From Sphingosinicella sp942492965 (GTDB lineage Bacteria; Pseudomonadota; Alphaproteobacteria; Sphingomonadales; Sphingomonadaceae): a stretch of DNA of 64,000 bases. The stretch is from assembly GCA_942492965.1 (NCBI GenBank), contig OW818656.1, positions 4,216,001 through 4,280,000 on the forward strand, read 5' to 3'. Below the pieces are notes generated by a model. That model saw only the letters and a list, made by a program, of their open reading frames with translations. It was not told the DNA's origin and did not search any database. A program made the translations under genes and the position numbers. This document shows, in pieces, positions 1 to 9,021 of the stretch (its first letter is position 1; each line of letters opens with the position of its first letter).

Positions 1-135
1 TCGGCCCGAAAGCGGGGGTCATATAGGCGTGGGGGTTGCCCCGGTCAATCGTCCGTGCAGCATAGTTGCGCTGGGCCCCGGCGCTGGCTAAGCCGTGCGC
101 CATCGTAGCGGCGGACTGTGGGGAGAGATCAGCCG
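1..135. other. Left-edge intergenic sequence
   Basis: No gene is supported. GC-rich with a GGCCCCGGCGCTGGC stretch near 76; the promoter of the asparaginase operon should be here, but I see no confident -35/-10 pair. Confidence 0.3.
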
Positions 136-1134
136 ATGACCTTGCGTTCGTTCGCGCTCGCCGCAGCGCTCACAGGTGTTTTTCTTTCAAGCGAGGCACA
201 TGCAATGCAGGACTGGACGCTCCTCATCCACGGCGGCGCCGGCGGGATGGAACGCGGCAAGATCACACCAGAGCAGGACGCGGGGCGACGCGCCGGGCTC
301 TCTGCGGCGCTCGAAGCGGGCAAGACCGTGCTTGCCGGCGGCGGCAGCGCGCTTGATGCCGTTGAAGCCGCAGTGAAGGTTCTGGAGGACGACCCCGGCT
401 TCAACGCGGGTCGCGGGGCGGTCTTCACCTACGAAGGCGTGAACGAACTCGATGCCGCCATCATGGACGGCCGCAATCGCGCCGCCGGTGCGGTCGCCGG
501 CCTCACGCGCACGCGCAATCCGGTCAGCGCCGCGCGCGCCGTGATGGAAAAGAGCCCGCACGTCATGCTGCAAGGCCCCGGCGCGGACCGCTTCACGCGC
601 GAGCGCGGCCTCGACCAGGTCGATCCGTCGTACTTCCGTACCGAAGAGCGCTGGCAGCAGCTTCAGAAGATGAAGGAGAATGCGAAGACCGGTGCGGTGT
701 TCGATGCGGAAATGAAATACGGCACGGTCGGCGCAGTCGCGAAGGACGTGCACGGAAACCTCGCTGCCGCCACCTCAACCGGTGGTCTCACGGGCAAGCG
801 CTGGGGACGGGTCGGCGATTCGCCGGTGCTCGGCGCGGGCACCTATGCCGACAACCGCGGCTGCGCCGTCTCGGCCACAGGGTCGGGCGAATTTTACATC
901 CGTGTCGGTGTCGCGCACGAAATCTGCGCCCGGATGCGGTTCGGCAAGGAAGACGTGCAAACAGCGGTCGATGCCGCACAGGCCGAAGTGAAAGCGCTCG
1001 GCGGCGTCGGCGGTGTCATTGCTGTGTCCCCCGACGGCACTTCGGCCTTTTCCTTCAACACGCCCGGCATGTATCGCGGGCGCGCCACCTCCGGCGGAGA
1101 ATTCGCCGTTCATATCTATGGGGATGAAGAGTGA
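136..1134 (+). CDS. iaaA: Secreted isoaspartyl peptidase / plant-type L-asparaginase
   Basis: 332-residue precursor of the Ntn-hydrolase asparaginase family, which hydrolyses isoaspartyl dipeptides or L-asparagine after autocleavage. Residues 1-23 form a signal peptide ending SSEAHA, so it should act in the periplasm. The family N-terminal motif IHGGAGG is at 31-37. The autocleavage site is G196-T197 in KYGTVGAV, making T197 the N-terminal nucleophile of the beta chain, and the ATSTGG motif follows. The ATG at 136 was preferred over 118 because GGAGAGATC lies just upstream and it gives a clean signal peptide. The stop overlaps the next gene by four bases (GTGA), suggesting an operon. Confidence 0.93.
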   Translation: MTLRSFALAAALTGVFLSSEAHAMQDWTLLIHGGAGGMERGKITPEQDAGRRAGLSAALEAGKTVLAGGGSALDAVEAAVKVLEDDPGFNAGRGAVFTYEGVNELDAAIMDGRNRAAGAVAGLTRTRNPVSAARAVMEKSPHVMLQGPGADRFTRERGLDQVDPSYFRTEERWQQLQKMKENAKTGAVFDAEMKYGTVGAVAKDVHGNLAAATSTGGLTGKRWGRVGDSPVLGAGTYADNRGCAVSATGSGEFYIRVGVAHEICARMRFGKEDVQTAVDAAQAEVKALGGVGGVIAVSPDGTSAFSFNTPGMYRGRATSGGEFAVHIYGDEE

Positions 1135-2363
1135 GCACAAGCGACGTTCTGATTGTGGGCGCGGGACAGGCCGCCGCCCAGGCCGCCATCAGCCTGCGCA
1201 TGGCGAACTTCACGGGCACCATCACGATGGTCGGCGCCGAAGCGGTTCCACCCTACGAGCGTCCGCCGCTCTCCAAGGATTATCTCGCCGGTGAGAAGGA
1301 GGCGAACCGCCTGCTGCTTCGTCCCGAGGCGTTCTGGGCCGACAAGGACGTGACGCTGCACCTCGGCGCGCGTGTCGCAGCCGTGAACCCGGAAGCGCGT
1401 ACCGTCACCACCGACGCAGGTGAGCATCTCGGCTACGGCGATCTCATCTGGGCGGCGGGCGGCAGTCCACGCCCCCTGCCCCTTCCCGGTGCCGACAGCC
1501 ACAACGTCCACATGATCCGCACCATCGCCGATGTCGATGCACTGCGCGCCGACCTTGAAGGCGGCGGGCCGGTCGTCATCATCGGTGGCGGCTACATCGG
1601 CCTCGAGGCGGCGGCCGTACTCGTCAAACAGGGTCACAAGGTCACGCTGCTCGAAGCGCTGCCACGCGTGCTCGCGCGCGTCGCCGGAGAGACGGTGTCG
1701 CGCTTTTATGAAGAGGAACACCGCGCGCACGGCGTCGATCTACGCCTCTCCGCTGCGATCGAGGCGCTGGAAACGGATGCCGGCCGCGTCACGGCCGTGC
1801 GTCTTGCCGGCGGCGAGCGTTTGCCCGCCGCTGCCGTCATCGTGGGCATCGGCCTCATCCCTTCCGTCGAGCCGCTTCTCGATGCGGGCGCGAGCGGCGG
1901 CAACGGCGTCGATGTCGATGCCTTCTGCCGCACCACCCTGCCCCACATCTATGCGATCGGCGACTGCGCGGCCCACGAGAATCGCTTCGCGGAAGGCGCG
2001 CGCATCCGCCTCGAATCGGTGCAGAACGCGATCGACCATGCTAAAATCGCCGTCGCCGCAATCCTCGGCAACCCGCAGCCCTACACGGCGACGCCGTGGT
2101 TCTGGTCCAACCAGTACGATCTCCGCTTGCAAACCGTGGGCCTCTCTACGGGCCACGACGCCACTGTGCTGCGCGGCGAGCCGAGCGCACGCAGCTTCAG
2201 CCTTATCTATTTGAAGGGTGGCCGGGTCATCGCGCTCGATTGCATCAGTGCGGCGAAGGATTTCATTCAGGGGCGTGCACTCGTCGAAAAAGGGGCGGTC
2301 ATCGATCCGGCCCGCCTCGCCGATGCCGGCACACCGCTGAAGGAGCTCCTGGCCGCATCATAG
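1131..2363 (+). CDS. FAD-dependent NAD(P)H oxidoreductase (ferredoxin/rhodocoxin reductase-like)
   Basis: 410 residues with GTG start overlapping the upstream stop. There are two Rossmann dinucleotide motifs: VGAGQAAAQAA near residue 9 for FAD and IGGGYIGLEAA near residue 147 for NAD(P)H. The FAD-closing motif YAIGDCA lies near residue 278, and a C-terminal reductase domain follows. This is the layout of reductases that pass electrons from NAD(P)H to small ferredoxins for monooxygenases. No ferredoxin or P450 gene is adjacent, so the partner is unknown. The plant-type asparaginase upstream gives no functional clue. Confidence 0.88.
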   Translation: MSTSDVLIVGAGQAAAQAAISLRMANFTGTITMVGAEAVPPYERPPLSKDYLAGEKEANRLLLRPEAFWADKDVTLHLGARVAAVNPEARTVTTDAGEHLGYGDLIWAAGGSPRPLPLPGADSHNVHMIRTIADVDALRADLEGGGPVVIIGGGYIGLEAAAVLVKQGHKVTLLEALPRVLARVAGETVSRFYEEEHRAHGVDLRLSAAIEALETDAGRVTAVRLAGGERLPAAAVIVGIGLIPSVEPLLDAGASGGNGVDVDAFCRTTLPHIYAIGDCAAHENRFAEGARIRLESVQNAIDHAKIAVAAILGNPQPYTATPWFWSNQYDLRLQTVGLSTGHDATVLRGEPSARSFSLIYLKGGRVIALDCISAAKDFIQGRALVEKGAVIDPARLADAGTPLKELLAAS

Positions 2364-2376
2364 GGGGACTCATGCC

Positions 2377-3318
2377 TTGACCATGCCAGCGCTGTTTCGT
2401 GGGCGGCTTTCGATCCCGGTGATCGGGTCGCCGCTGTTCATCATCTCGAACCCTGATCTCGTCATTGCGCAGTGCCGCGCGGGCATCGTCGGCAGTTTCC
2501 CGTCGCTGAACGCCCGCCCGCTGGCGCAGTTCGAAGAATGGCTGCAGCGCCTTTCGAGCGAGCTGACCGAGACGGACGCGCCCTACGCGGTCAACCTCAT
2601 CGTCCACAAGTCGAACGACCGGCTGATGGACGACCTCGCGCTCTGCGTGAAATACAAGGTGCCGCTCATCATCACCTCGCTCGGCGCGCGCGAGGACGTG
2701 AACGCGGCAATCCACAGCTACGGCGGCCTTGTCTTCCACGACGTCATCACCAATGCCTACGCGAAAAAGGCCATCGAAAAGGGCGCGGACGGCCTCATTC
2801 CCGTCGCCGCGGGCGCGGGCGGCCATGCCGGCACGCTCTCCCCCTTCGCGCTCGTTCAGGAAATCCGCGAATGGTTCGACGGGCCGATCGCGCTTTCGGG
2901 CGCCATCGCCAGCGGCAGCGCCGTCCTCGCGGCCGAAGCGATGGGCGCCGATTTCGGCTATATCGGCTCGGCCTTCATCGCCACTACGGAAGCCCGCGCC
3001 GACGAACGCTACAAGCAGATGATCGTCGATAGCCGCGCGTCGGACATCGTCTACTCCAACCTCTTCACCGGCGTGCACGGCAACTACCTCGCCCCGTCCA
3101 TCGTGAACGCCGGCCTCGACCCTGCGAATCTGCCGACCAGCGACCCTTCGAAGATGGACTTCGGCAGCGGCGGCAACACCGGCGCCAAGGCATGGAAAGA
3201 CATCTGGGGCTGCGGCCAAGGCATCGGCGCGGTGAAGGCCGTGCTGCCTGCCGCCGAACTCGTCGCGCGCCTGAAACGCGAATACGACGCGGCCAAAGCG
3301 AAACTCTGCGCCGCCTGA
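2377..3318 (+). CDS. Nitronate monooxygenase (2-nitropropane dioxygenase family)
   Basis: 313-residue TIM-barrel flavoenzyme of the family that oxidises nitronates with FMN. Visible features are the N-terminal P-V-IGSPLF segment, the GGHAGTLSPFAL motif near residue 148 and the phosphate-binding LSGAIASG and ADFGYIGSAF segments. The TTG at 2377 is nine bases from a GGGGA ribosome-binding site. The in-frame ATG at 2383 is a possible alternative that would remove two residues. It lies 13 bases after the FAD reductase and is probably co-transcribed with it. Confidence 0.88.
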   Translation: MTMPALFRGRLSIPVIGSPLFIISNPDLVIAQCRAGIVGSFPSLNARPLAQFEEWLQRLSSELTETDAPYAVNLIVHKSNDRLMDDLALCVKYKVPLIITSLGAREDVNAAIHSYGGLVFHDVITNAYAKKAIEKGADGLIPVAAGAGGHAGTLSPFALVQEIREWFDGPIALSGAIASGSAVLAAEAMGADFGYIGSAFIATTEARADERYKQMIVDSRASDIVYSNLFTGVHGNYLAPSIVNAGLDPANLPTSDPSKMDFGSGGNTGAKAWKDIWGCGQGIGAVKAVLPAAELVARLKREYDAAKAKLCAA

Positions 3319-3417
3319 ACCGTTCTCTTTGATGCGGCTCAAGAAACCGCCAGGCCGCTGTGGCATGGTTGGCTCCGGAACAAGCCGCGACTCGAAGGCA
3401 AGGATCGGAAGCGTACG

Positions 3418-3819
3418 ATGGAACTCACGATTTCTCTCGAAGACGTATGCCGCATCGTGCTGAGGGCACGCGAATACGACGCGCAGGTTCCCGCGGTCGA
3501 CCCCGACGACAGCTCCAATATGGCCGACGACAAGGCCGTGGACGTTCTCGAAGACTCCTCGAATACCTCTGTCGAGGAAGAACTTCGCAGCATAATCGAA
3601 GACTTGAACGATGACGAGCGGACCGAACTCTATACGCTAATGCTCGTGGGCGCCGGCGACTACGACCCCACCGAATGGGACGAAGCGCTAGCCACAGTCA
3701 CCGACGAGATTTCAGACATCCCAGACGCCCTCATGCGCACCCCGATGCTGGCCTCACTCCTCGAAACGGGGCTCGCGGCTTTCGGGCTGGACTGTGATGG
3801 GATGGGGACGACGGGCTAG
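3418..3819 (+). CDS. DUF3775 domain protein
   Basis: 133-residue acidic protein matching the DUF3775 family by overall pattern: an N-terminal ISLEDVCRIVLRARE helix, a strongly acidic linker, and a C-terminal DLNDDERTELYTLMLVG and YDPTEWDEAL segment. The function of the family is unknown. Its last 66 bases overlap, antisense, the 3' end of the converging GtrA-fusion gene. The ATG follows an AAGGATCGGAAGCG purine-rich stretch. Confidence 0.75.
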   Translation: MELTISLEDVCRIVLRAREYDAQVPAVDPDDSSNMADDKAVDVLEDSSNTSVEEELRSIIEDLNDDERTELYTLMLVGAGDYDPTEWDEALATVTDEISDIPDALMRTPMLASLLETGLAAFGLDCDGMGTTG

Positions 3820-5709
3820 CTGCCCAGGGTCGTCATCGCGAACCCAAAGCGCATAGCCCTGAATGGAGTCCACCTTCCGATAGTTCTCCCAGACGGATGC
3901 AAAGCGAGGATCGCCTGAGAGGTATTCGAGGTAGTTGAACTTTCCGCCGACGAAATATGACTTCCGTTTGCGTTCATCGACGAAGACGTGACCGGGTTTG
4001 AAAACGATCAGATCGTCTACTGTTGCACGGCGCGAATAATTCAAGATTTGCAGTGCTTGGCTGCATGACTGGTGATCGGTCTGGCACTTGGGTTCAGAAA
4101 GCAGGCCAGCAGCGCCCGGAACGAGCCATTGCGCAGGAAAACGGCTTGTCCAGGTTGCGCCTGTCAGGTTGACGAAGGGGAAGCTGGCCCAAAGATTCGA
4201 TGATAGCACAAGTACGGAGCGTGCAACGCCCGGTACGGGATAAGCGGCCAGGAACGGACGAAGGAGCCGTGATTTGTAAGGCCCTTCGATGACAGGCGGC
4301 AATAGCATCGCGGCGACTGTCATAACCGCTATCACCGCGTAGAGTTTCCTGACGAAACCTCGCGCAATCATCGCGCAGAGTGTTAGCAACAGGAACACGA
4401 TCATGGGATATGCGTGAGACGGCCACCCCTTGAACTGGATCAAATAGGCCCCGCAAAAACCAGTCGCCACGGCAGCAAATCTCAATGTGTACGAATGCCT
4501 GAAAAATTCAGACTGAATAAACAACAAGTACAAGACAATTGGAAACACGATAAAGTGCGGCTTTGTAACAACCAGGAGATAAACGTATCCGTAGGCGTGA
4601 TAAACTTCCGACGCAATTGGAATGATGTTATCGATATACTCCCTATGAAACACGAATATGAAATAAAAATACAATCCGCAAAGGGCGGATATGGTTATAT
4701 TTTCTAATGAAAAAACAACTCTCCAGTTTCTTTCCTGCAATGACGCAACCACTGAAACAAGCAGTGGCGCAAACAGGAAATAGGGCTTCATCGCCAAACC
4801 GAAGAACGCAAATACGCCGAGAGCAAAGGCCTCCAGAGGCTTCCTCTTGGAACCCGAAGGATCGAGGCAAAGCGCCAGGAAATATGGCGCCGAAAAAATG
4901 AGCATCAGATGCTCTCGCTGGCCAACGAAAGGAATCGGCAGCACGATCAGCGATACAATCACGGCCGCAAAAACGGTGATGCGTTCAATACGCGTCAAAT
5001 CTTCGCTTGCCGCGACGACCCGTCCGCACCAGACAAGCGACACGAACAGAAGGGCAGAAACGTAGATCAGAAACGCTGAAGTGCTTCCACTTCCGATCCA
5101 TTGAGATACGAGTACCGGTGGAACGGTTACGTAGAACGCCAGTGGCGGATTGATCTCGATGACATCGACATAGAGACGGGCGCCATTCAAGAACTTTTCC
5201 GTGGCAACCAAATACCAACTCGTATCATGGTTGAAGGGCCGTCCCCAGAAATAGAGAGCGAATAGTGCCGTCGTGGCAAATGACCAAGCCACGCATAACG
5301 CAAACATCGATCTTTCATCGAGATCACGCCCCGGACGGAACACCCAAAATTTGAATGCAACGAAGTTGAGGCTGGGCACGGCGATGCCAACCAGCACCAG
5401 CGCCGCCAGCATCGGCCACTGCAGCACGTGTGTGACAACAAACACAATGAAGGAGGAGGTTGCGAAACCAAGAAGGCTTGCGACTGCAAATCTGCCGAGC
5501 GCTTCCGAATGTTCGGCCTGCCGGCTGAAGGTCCAACTGAAGTGGCCGAGGTAGGCAAACACCACCGCACAAGCGAAACCCACGGCGTTGGCCGATCCAG
5601 GTGCAAGTCCGCCAAGGCTGCTGGCCAGATAGGCCGCAAAAAGGTGGAGAGCTGTAGCGCCGCCTCCCACCGTACCAAAGCGGCCCACCTGCACTGCAAG
5701 CGCTATCAT
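3754..5709 (-). CDS. GtrA-like flippase domain fused to a GT-C-type membrane glycosyltransferase
   Basis: 651-residue polytopic membrane protein. Residues about 1-130 form a four-helix GtrA-like domain starting at VGRFGTVGGGATALH. That family is thought to flip polyprenyl-phosphate sugars across the inner membrane. The remainder has about ten hydrophobic segments and a first luminal loop (HDTSWYLVATEKFLNGARLY, then DVIEINPP) like those of PMT/ArnT-type GT-C enzymes, with a soluble C-terminal region. The ATG at 5709 overlaps the methyltransferase stop as ATGA. Base composition is clearly more AT-rich than flanking genes, suggesting transfer. Acceptor and sugar cannot be told. Confidence 0.8.
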   Translation of the reverse strand: MIALAVQVGRFGTVGGGATALHLFAAYLASSLGGLAPGSANAVGFACAVVFAYLGHFSWTFSRQAEHSEALGRFAVASLLGFATSSFIVFVVTHVLQWPMLAALVLVGIAVPSLNFVAFKFWVFRPGRDLDERSMFALCVAWSFATTALFALYFWGRPFNHDTSWYLVATEKFLNGARLYVDVIEINPPLAFYVTVPPVLVSQWIGSGSTSAFLIYVSALLFVSLVWCGRVVAASEDLTRIERITVFAAVIVSLIVLPIPFVGQREHLMLIFSAPYFLALCLDPSGSKRKPLEAFALGVFAFFGLAMKPYFLFAPLLVSVVASLQERNWRVVFSLENITISALCGLYFYFIFVFHREYIDNIIPIASEVYHAYGYVYLLVVTKPHFIVFPIVLYLLFIQSEFFRHSYTLRFAAVATGFCGAYLIQFKGWPSHAYPMIVFLLLTLCAMIARGFVRKLYAVIAVMTVAAMLLPPVIEGPYKSRLLRPFLAAYPVPGVARSVLVLSSNLWASFPFVNLTGATWTSRFPAQWLVPGAAGLLSEPKCQTDHQSCSQALQILNYSRRATVDDLIVFKPGHVFVDERKRKSYFVGGKFNYLEYLSGDPRFASVWENYRKVDSIQGYALWVRDDDPGQLARRPHPITVQPESREPRFEE

Positions 5710-6437
5710 GATTTCCGCAGCGACGCGTAAAGAGAAAGGCCGAACGGCAAGGGGACATTGCCGACGATCCACCGCTCCAGCCCGAATACGCCAGCTAAGG
5801 CCGCATTGACGACGGGATGAGGGATCATGTCGGTTTCGGCATGTCTGTCGAAAACCCGTTCCACCATGCGCTGGACGACGGCCAGCGGGAACAACAGAGT
5901 GTTGAAGTACGCAAGTTCAACAACGTCCAACCCGGCCTTCTCTGCGGCTTCGCGCAGGGAGGCAGGTGTGTAGCGACGTTGATGATGGTGCAATTCGTCA
6001 TGGCGAGACCAGAGCCAGGGCATCGCCGGAACGGTCAGCAATATTCGCCCGTCGTCGGCAAGCCGCTGTGAGAGGGCCCGCAGCGAGTCACTGTCCCGTT
6101 CCACGTGTTCGAGGACATCAAACATCGTGATCAAATCGAAGCTTTTGTTCTCGAACGGAATGTGGTCCGGCATCTCTCCGAAAAGGATATCCCCTGCCCA
6201 TTTATCGCGTGCGCTTTGCCGAGCGCCTGCATCATATTCAAACGCGTGGACGTTTCCGAATTCAGCCAACAGGGGTAAATTTCCGCCTGTACCGGAGCCC
6301 GCATCCAGCAGAAGCGGTTTTTGCGCTTTGTCCCCGAGATTCCGCGCCAGCAAGCGTCTCAGAATGTGTCGCCGTCCCACGAACCACCAATGTTCGTCTT
6401 CCTGCTCGGCCATGCGCGTGTAGACGGCTCTATCCAC
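5706..6437 (-). CDS. Class I SAM-dependent methyltransferase
   Basis: 243-residue methyltransferase with the SAM-binding motif LLLDAGSGTGGNLPLLAEFG near residue 42, an acidic motif II (HAFEYD), and FDVLEHV typical of Methyltransf_11 enzymes. The WFVGRRHILRRLL start resembles methyltransferases of polysaccharide clusters. The GTG at 6437 overlaps the upstream GT2 by eight bases; the ATG at 6413 is an alternative. Sitting between the GT2 and the GtrA fusion, it may methylate a lipid-linked sugar or the modified glycan, which is an inference from context only. Confidence 0.85.
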   Translation of the reverse strand: MDRAVYTRMAEQEDEHWWFVGRRHILRRLLARNLGDKAQKPLLLDAGSGTGGNLPLLAEFGNVHAFEYDAGARQSARDKWAGDILFGEMPDHIPFENKSFDLITMFDVLEHVERDSDSLRALSQRLADDGRILLTVPAMPWLWSRHDELHHHQRRYTPASLREAAEKAGLDVVELAYFNTLLFPLAVVQRMVERVFDRHAETDMIPHPVVNAALAGVFGLERWIVGNVPLPFGLSLYASLRKS

Positions 6438-7458
6438 GGGACACCTTGGGCAGATCTGATGCCTCCATGCCGAACGTATGCTCGACGATGTAAAGCGGCC
6501 TGCCGCGAACTTCTGTGGATATGCGTCCGATATACTCCCCAAGGATACCCAGCGAAATGAGATTCAAGGCGCCGAGGAGCAGCACTGTAACCATCAAGGA
6601 CGCGTAGCCCGGCACATCAACATTGCCGAGCAGCTTCGCAACAAGAATGAACCCGGCGTAAGCTATCGCGAGCGATCCGAGCACAGTACCGACATAGGTC
6701 CAGACCCTAAGGGGCGCCGTCGATGAAGAAAATATGCCGTCCAACGCGAAGTTCCAAAGTTTCCAATACCGCCATTTACTGTTCCCTTTTGAGCGCTTCT
6801 CGCGCACGAAAGCGACCTCGTCGCGACTGAAGCCAACCCAAGAGAAAAGCGATTTGTTGAAACGCGTCCTTTCTCCCAGGGTAAGGAGCACATCTACGAC
6901 TTCGCGGTCCATCAGCCGGAAGTCGCCGACATTTGCCGGAATCGGATGATCCGCAAGCCGGTTGAAGAGATCGTAGAAGCGTCCGGCCGTCAGCCGCTTC
7001 AGAAACGTATCCGACGAACGATCTATGCGCACGCCTTCAACAACCTTTGCTCCGGCTGCCCATTTCAAGATCATCTCGGGAACGACTTCAGGTGGATCCT
7101 GTAGATCCACATCCATGGGTATAACGGCATCGCCCGTCGCGAATTTCAGACCGGCAGAAAGTGCGGCTTCCTTTCCGAAATTCCTGGAAAGGCTGACGAG
7201 CTTCACGCGCTTGTCGCGCCGCGCAAAGGCAGAAATGATTGCCGCAGTTTCGTCCCGGCTGCCGTCGTCAACGAAAACCACTTCCACCGTCAACGGCTCG
7301 GAAATGTGTTCGCTCGCTGCCTCGACAACCGGAAGCACGCGTTCAAGGAACAAACCGATTGATTCCTGCTCATTCAGAACGGGGACGACCAAAGAAATCT
7401 TTTTGGTCCGAACGTTGCGCATACCGTGTGCCTTGCTTGAATAATTATCGGTATTCAA
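6430..7458 (-). CDS. GtrB/DPM1-like family 2 glycosyltransferase
   Basis: 342 residues. The GT-A domain begins SLVVPVLNEQESIG, carries VVFVDDGSRDET and the metal-binding MDVDLQDPPE, and is followed by two C-terminal membrane helices, the standard plan of GtrB/ArnC polyprenyl-phosphate sugar synthases. It should charge undecaprenyl phosphate with a hexose on the cytoplasmic face. It is followed by the methyltransferase and the GtrA fusion in overlapping order, so the three should act as one glycan-modification pathway. A second possible start is the ATG at 7422. Confidence 0.9.
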   Translation of the reverse strand: MNTDNYSSKAHGMRNVRTKKISLVVPVLNEQESIGLFLERVLPVVEAASEHISEPLTVEVVFVDDGSRDETAAIISAFARRDKRVKLVSLSRNFGKEAALSAGLKFATGDAVIPMDVDLQDPPEVVPEMILKWAAGAKVVEGVRIDRSSDTFLKRLTAGRFYDLFNRLADHPIPANVGDFRLMDREVVDVLLTLGERTRFNKSLFSWVGFSRDEVAFVREKRSKGNSKWRYWKLWNFALDGIFSSSTAPLRVWTYVGTVLGSLAIAYAGFILVAKLLGNVDVPGYASLMVTVLLLGALNLISLGILGEYIGRISTEVRGRPLYIVEHTFGMEASDLPKVSRG

Positions 7459-7534
7459 ACACCAGAATAGTTAATTCGCGACTAAGTCTGCTCCGCACAG
7501 ACACCCACTGCATGGCCGAATGGCAAGGCCGCAA

Positions 7535-8593
7535 TCATGCCGTCCGCAAATACCGCTCAACCCCCAACCAAACCGCATACGTCCCCGCGAATGCGACCAG
7601 CCCATCCACCGCGTAATGCCAGCCGAGGTGGATCGAGCCGATGAAGGTGGTGAGTGCGAAGAGCGAAGCGATGAGGCCCGCTGTGCGGCCGATCCGGAAC
7701 GCAAGCAGCACGTAGAGAAACGCGATGGCGTTGTGGAGCGAGGGCATTGCGGAAATGCCCATCGAGAAGGCGATCGTTTCTGTCTCGTGTGCGGTCCAGA
7801 GCATATTCTGCCATTGCAGCGCACCAAGGCCCATGCCGCCGTCCGCCTTCAGCGCCGCGTCGATCGCAGCGAGCCTCTCCATCAGCCCGGCGAACTCAGG
7901 CGCGGGGGGCGAGGCCATCGCCGCGAGGAAGCATGGCCCCGCAGAGCTGCCGATATAGGCGCCAAACACGCCGAGTACGATCCAGATGGCCGTGAAATTC
8001 AGGAAGAAGCGCGCCCGCTCGGTGCCCGGCGCGATCAGCGCGAAATAGCCGATCGCCACCGAAAGCCCGAACACCCACAGCGTATAGAGCCGATCGATCA
8101 CCAGCGTGGCATCGGCCGATCCGAAGAGCGCGTGCGTCAGCTCCCACGGCTGCCGCCCCAGGAACAGCAGCTTGTCGGCGGCGGTGAACAGGTCGTCGAG
8201 ATAGAAGGGCATGATGTGCGGGATCTGCATCTTCATCATGCCCATCGCCGCGAACAGCACCGGCATCAGCGCGAGCGGCAGCAGCCGGGAGACGAGCCCG
8301 CTCGTATCCTGAAGCTGCGCGCGCAGCGACACCACCATGCTGGAGAGCGGCTGCGCCTCCCCGGAGAGCAGCGCACGGATCAAATGATAGAGAAGCCCCA
8401 GCGATACCACGAGCGGAATCGCTCGCAGCGCCTTGCCTACATAGTCCGCGACAAGCACGGCCGTAGAGGTGCCGTTCCACTGCGCGATGGCTTCGGAAAT
8501 GCCATAGATTCCGGCGACCATGAGCATGAGCGGCGCAAGCCAGACCCACTCCTCGCGCGAGATGGCAAGTGGCCTTCTGAGAACAGTGTACAT
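7535..8593 (-). CDS. PAP2-superfamily membrane protein (Aur1/Ipt1-like)
   Basis: 352-residue polytopic protein. The C-terminal half has the PAP2 catalytic signatures SAMPSLHNAIAF and SIHLGWHYAVDGLVA, containing the conserved histidines and aspartate. Members are lipid phosphatases or phosphotransferases acting on the outer side of the inner membrane; Aur1-like members make inositol-phospho lipids. The ATG at 8593 gives a cytoplasmic VLRRPLAISREEW start before the first helix. The gene lies 76 bases upstream of the GT2 on the same strand and may supply or recycle its lipid carrier. Confidence 0.8.
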   Translation of the reverse strand: MYTVLRRPLAISREEWVWLAPLMLMVAGIYGISEAIAQWNGTSTAVLVADYVGKALRAIPLVVSLGLLYHLIRALLSGEAQPLSSMVVSLRAQLQDTSGLVSRLLPLALMPVLFAAMGMMKMQIPHIMPFYLDDLFTAADKLLFLGRQPWELTHALFGSADATLVIDRLYTLWVFGLSVAIGYFALIAPGTERARFFLNFTAIWIVLGVFGAYIGSSAGPCFLAAMASPPAPEFAGLMERLAAIDAALKADGGMGLGALQWQNMLWTAHETETIAFSMGISAMPSLHNAIAFLYVLLAFRIGRTAGLIASLFALTTFIGSIHLGWHYAVDGLVAFAGTYAVWLGVERYLRTA

Positions 8594-8877
8594 CGGCGCC
8601 CACTCGCTACCCTGCGGTTGGATCGAGCAGTACCGGCAAGTGGTTAACGATGCGTGGAAACGCAATTCCACCGCGGCTTCCGGCCCGGACATTACGACGC
8701 CGTTCCAATAACATATTGATAGTGCTGCGCATCTGTGCGAGCAGCGCGACCGCGCGAGTTTCTTATTCTCGCGTTGTTTACATACCAGTTTGACCTGGCC
8801 CGGCCGTCCCAGCGGTCGGGCCATTTTTCAAACTGTCGGGATACGGGTGCCGGGCACCGAAAATCGGAAGAAGCCGC
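8594..8877. other. Intergenic region left of the integrated element
   Basis: No protein gene is supported here. It must hold the promoter of the leftward PAP2 gene. It also carries two hairpins: CGCGAG/CTCGCG arms around 8755-8775, and a strong GC hairpin with a T-run at 8796-8828. Together these could be the end of a small plus-strand RNA. With the attL repeat and the integrase leader the gene-free stretch reaches 9064. Confidence 0.4.
8796..8828 (+). terminator. Rho-independent terminator-like hairpin
   Basis: An 11-bp stem (TGGCCCGGCCG paired with CGGTCGGGCCA, one G-T pair) with loop TCCCAG is followed directly by five T residues. It points in the plus direction although the nearest upstream gene is on the minus strand, so it may end an unannotated small RNA. 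Confidence 0.6.
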
Positions 8878-8926
8878 GATGGTGAGCCCTGCTGGATTCG
8901 AACCAGCGACCTACTGATTAAAAGTC
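8878..8926. repeat. attL: 49-bp copy of the tRNA-Lys 3' end
   Basis: Identical over 49 bases to 18892-18940. It carries the complement of the tRNA 3' half: the CCA end, the T arm and part of the anticodon arm. It lacks the 5' half and cannot be a tRNA gene. This is the target duplication left by site-specific integration. Confidence 0.93.
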
Positions 8927-9021
8927 CCACTTAGGTTCGTTTCTGATCGTTTCAAAGCGTTCATTTTCCGTCACTCTGGTGTTTCCTAACGTACATGCTG
9001 TTGCTACTTATTTCGCCTGTT

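Noticed and set aside
2299..3366. 355-codon minus-strand frame opposite nitronate monooxygenase
   Set aside because: Compositional shadow; the plus-strand flavoenzyme motifs are clear.
7520..8647. 375-codon plus-strand open frame
   Set aside because: Antisense to the PAP2 gene; the translation is rich in Arg, Glu and His without domain features, a product of high GC on the opposite strand of a real gene.
8881..8926. Apparent second tRNA-Lys
   Set aside because: Only the 3' portion is present; the 5' half is absent and the sequence is an attachment-site duplicate.
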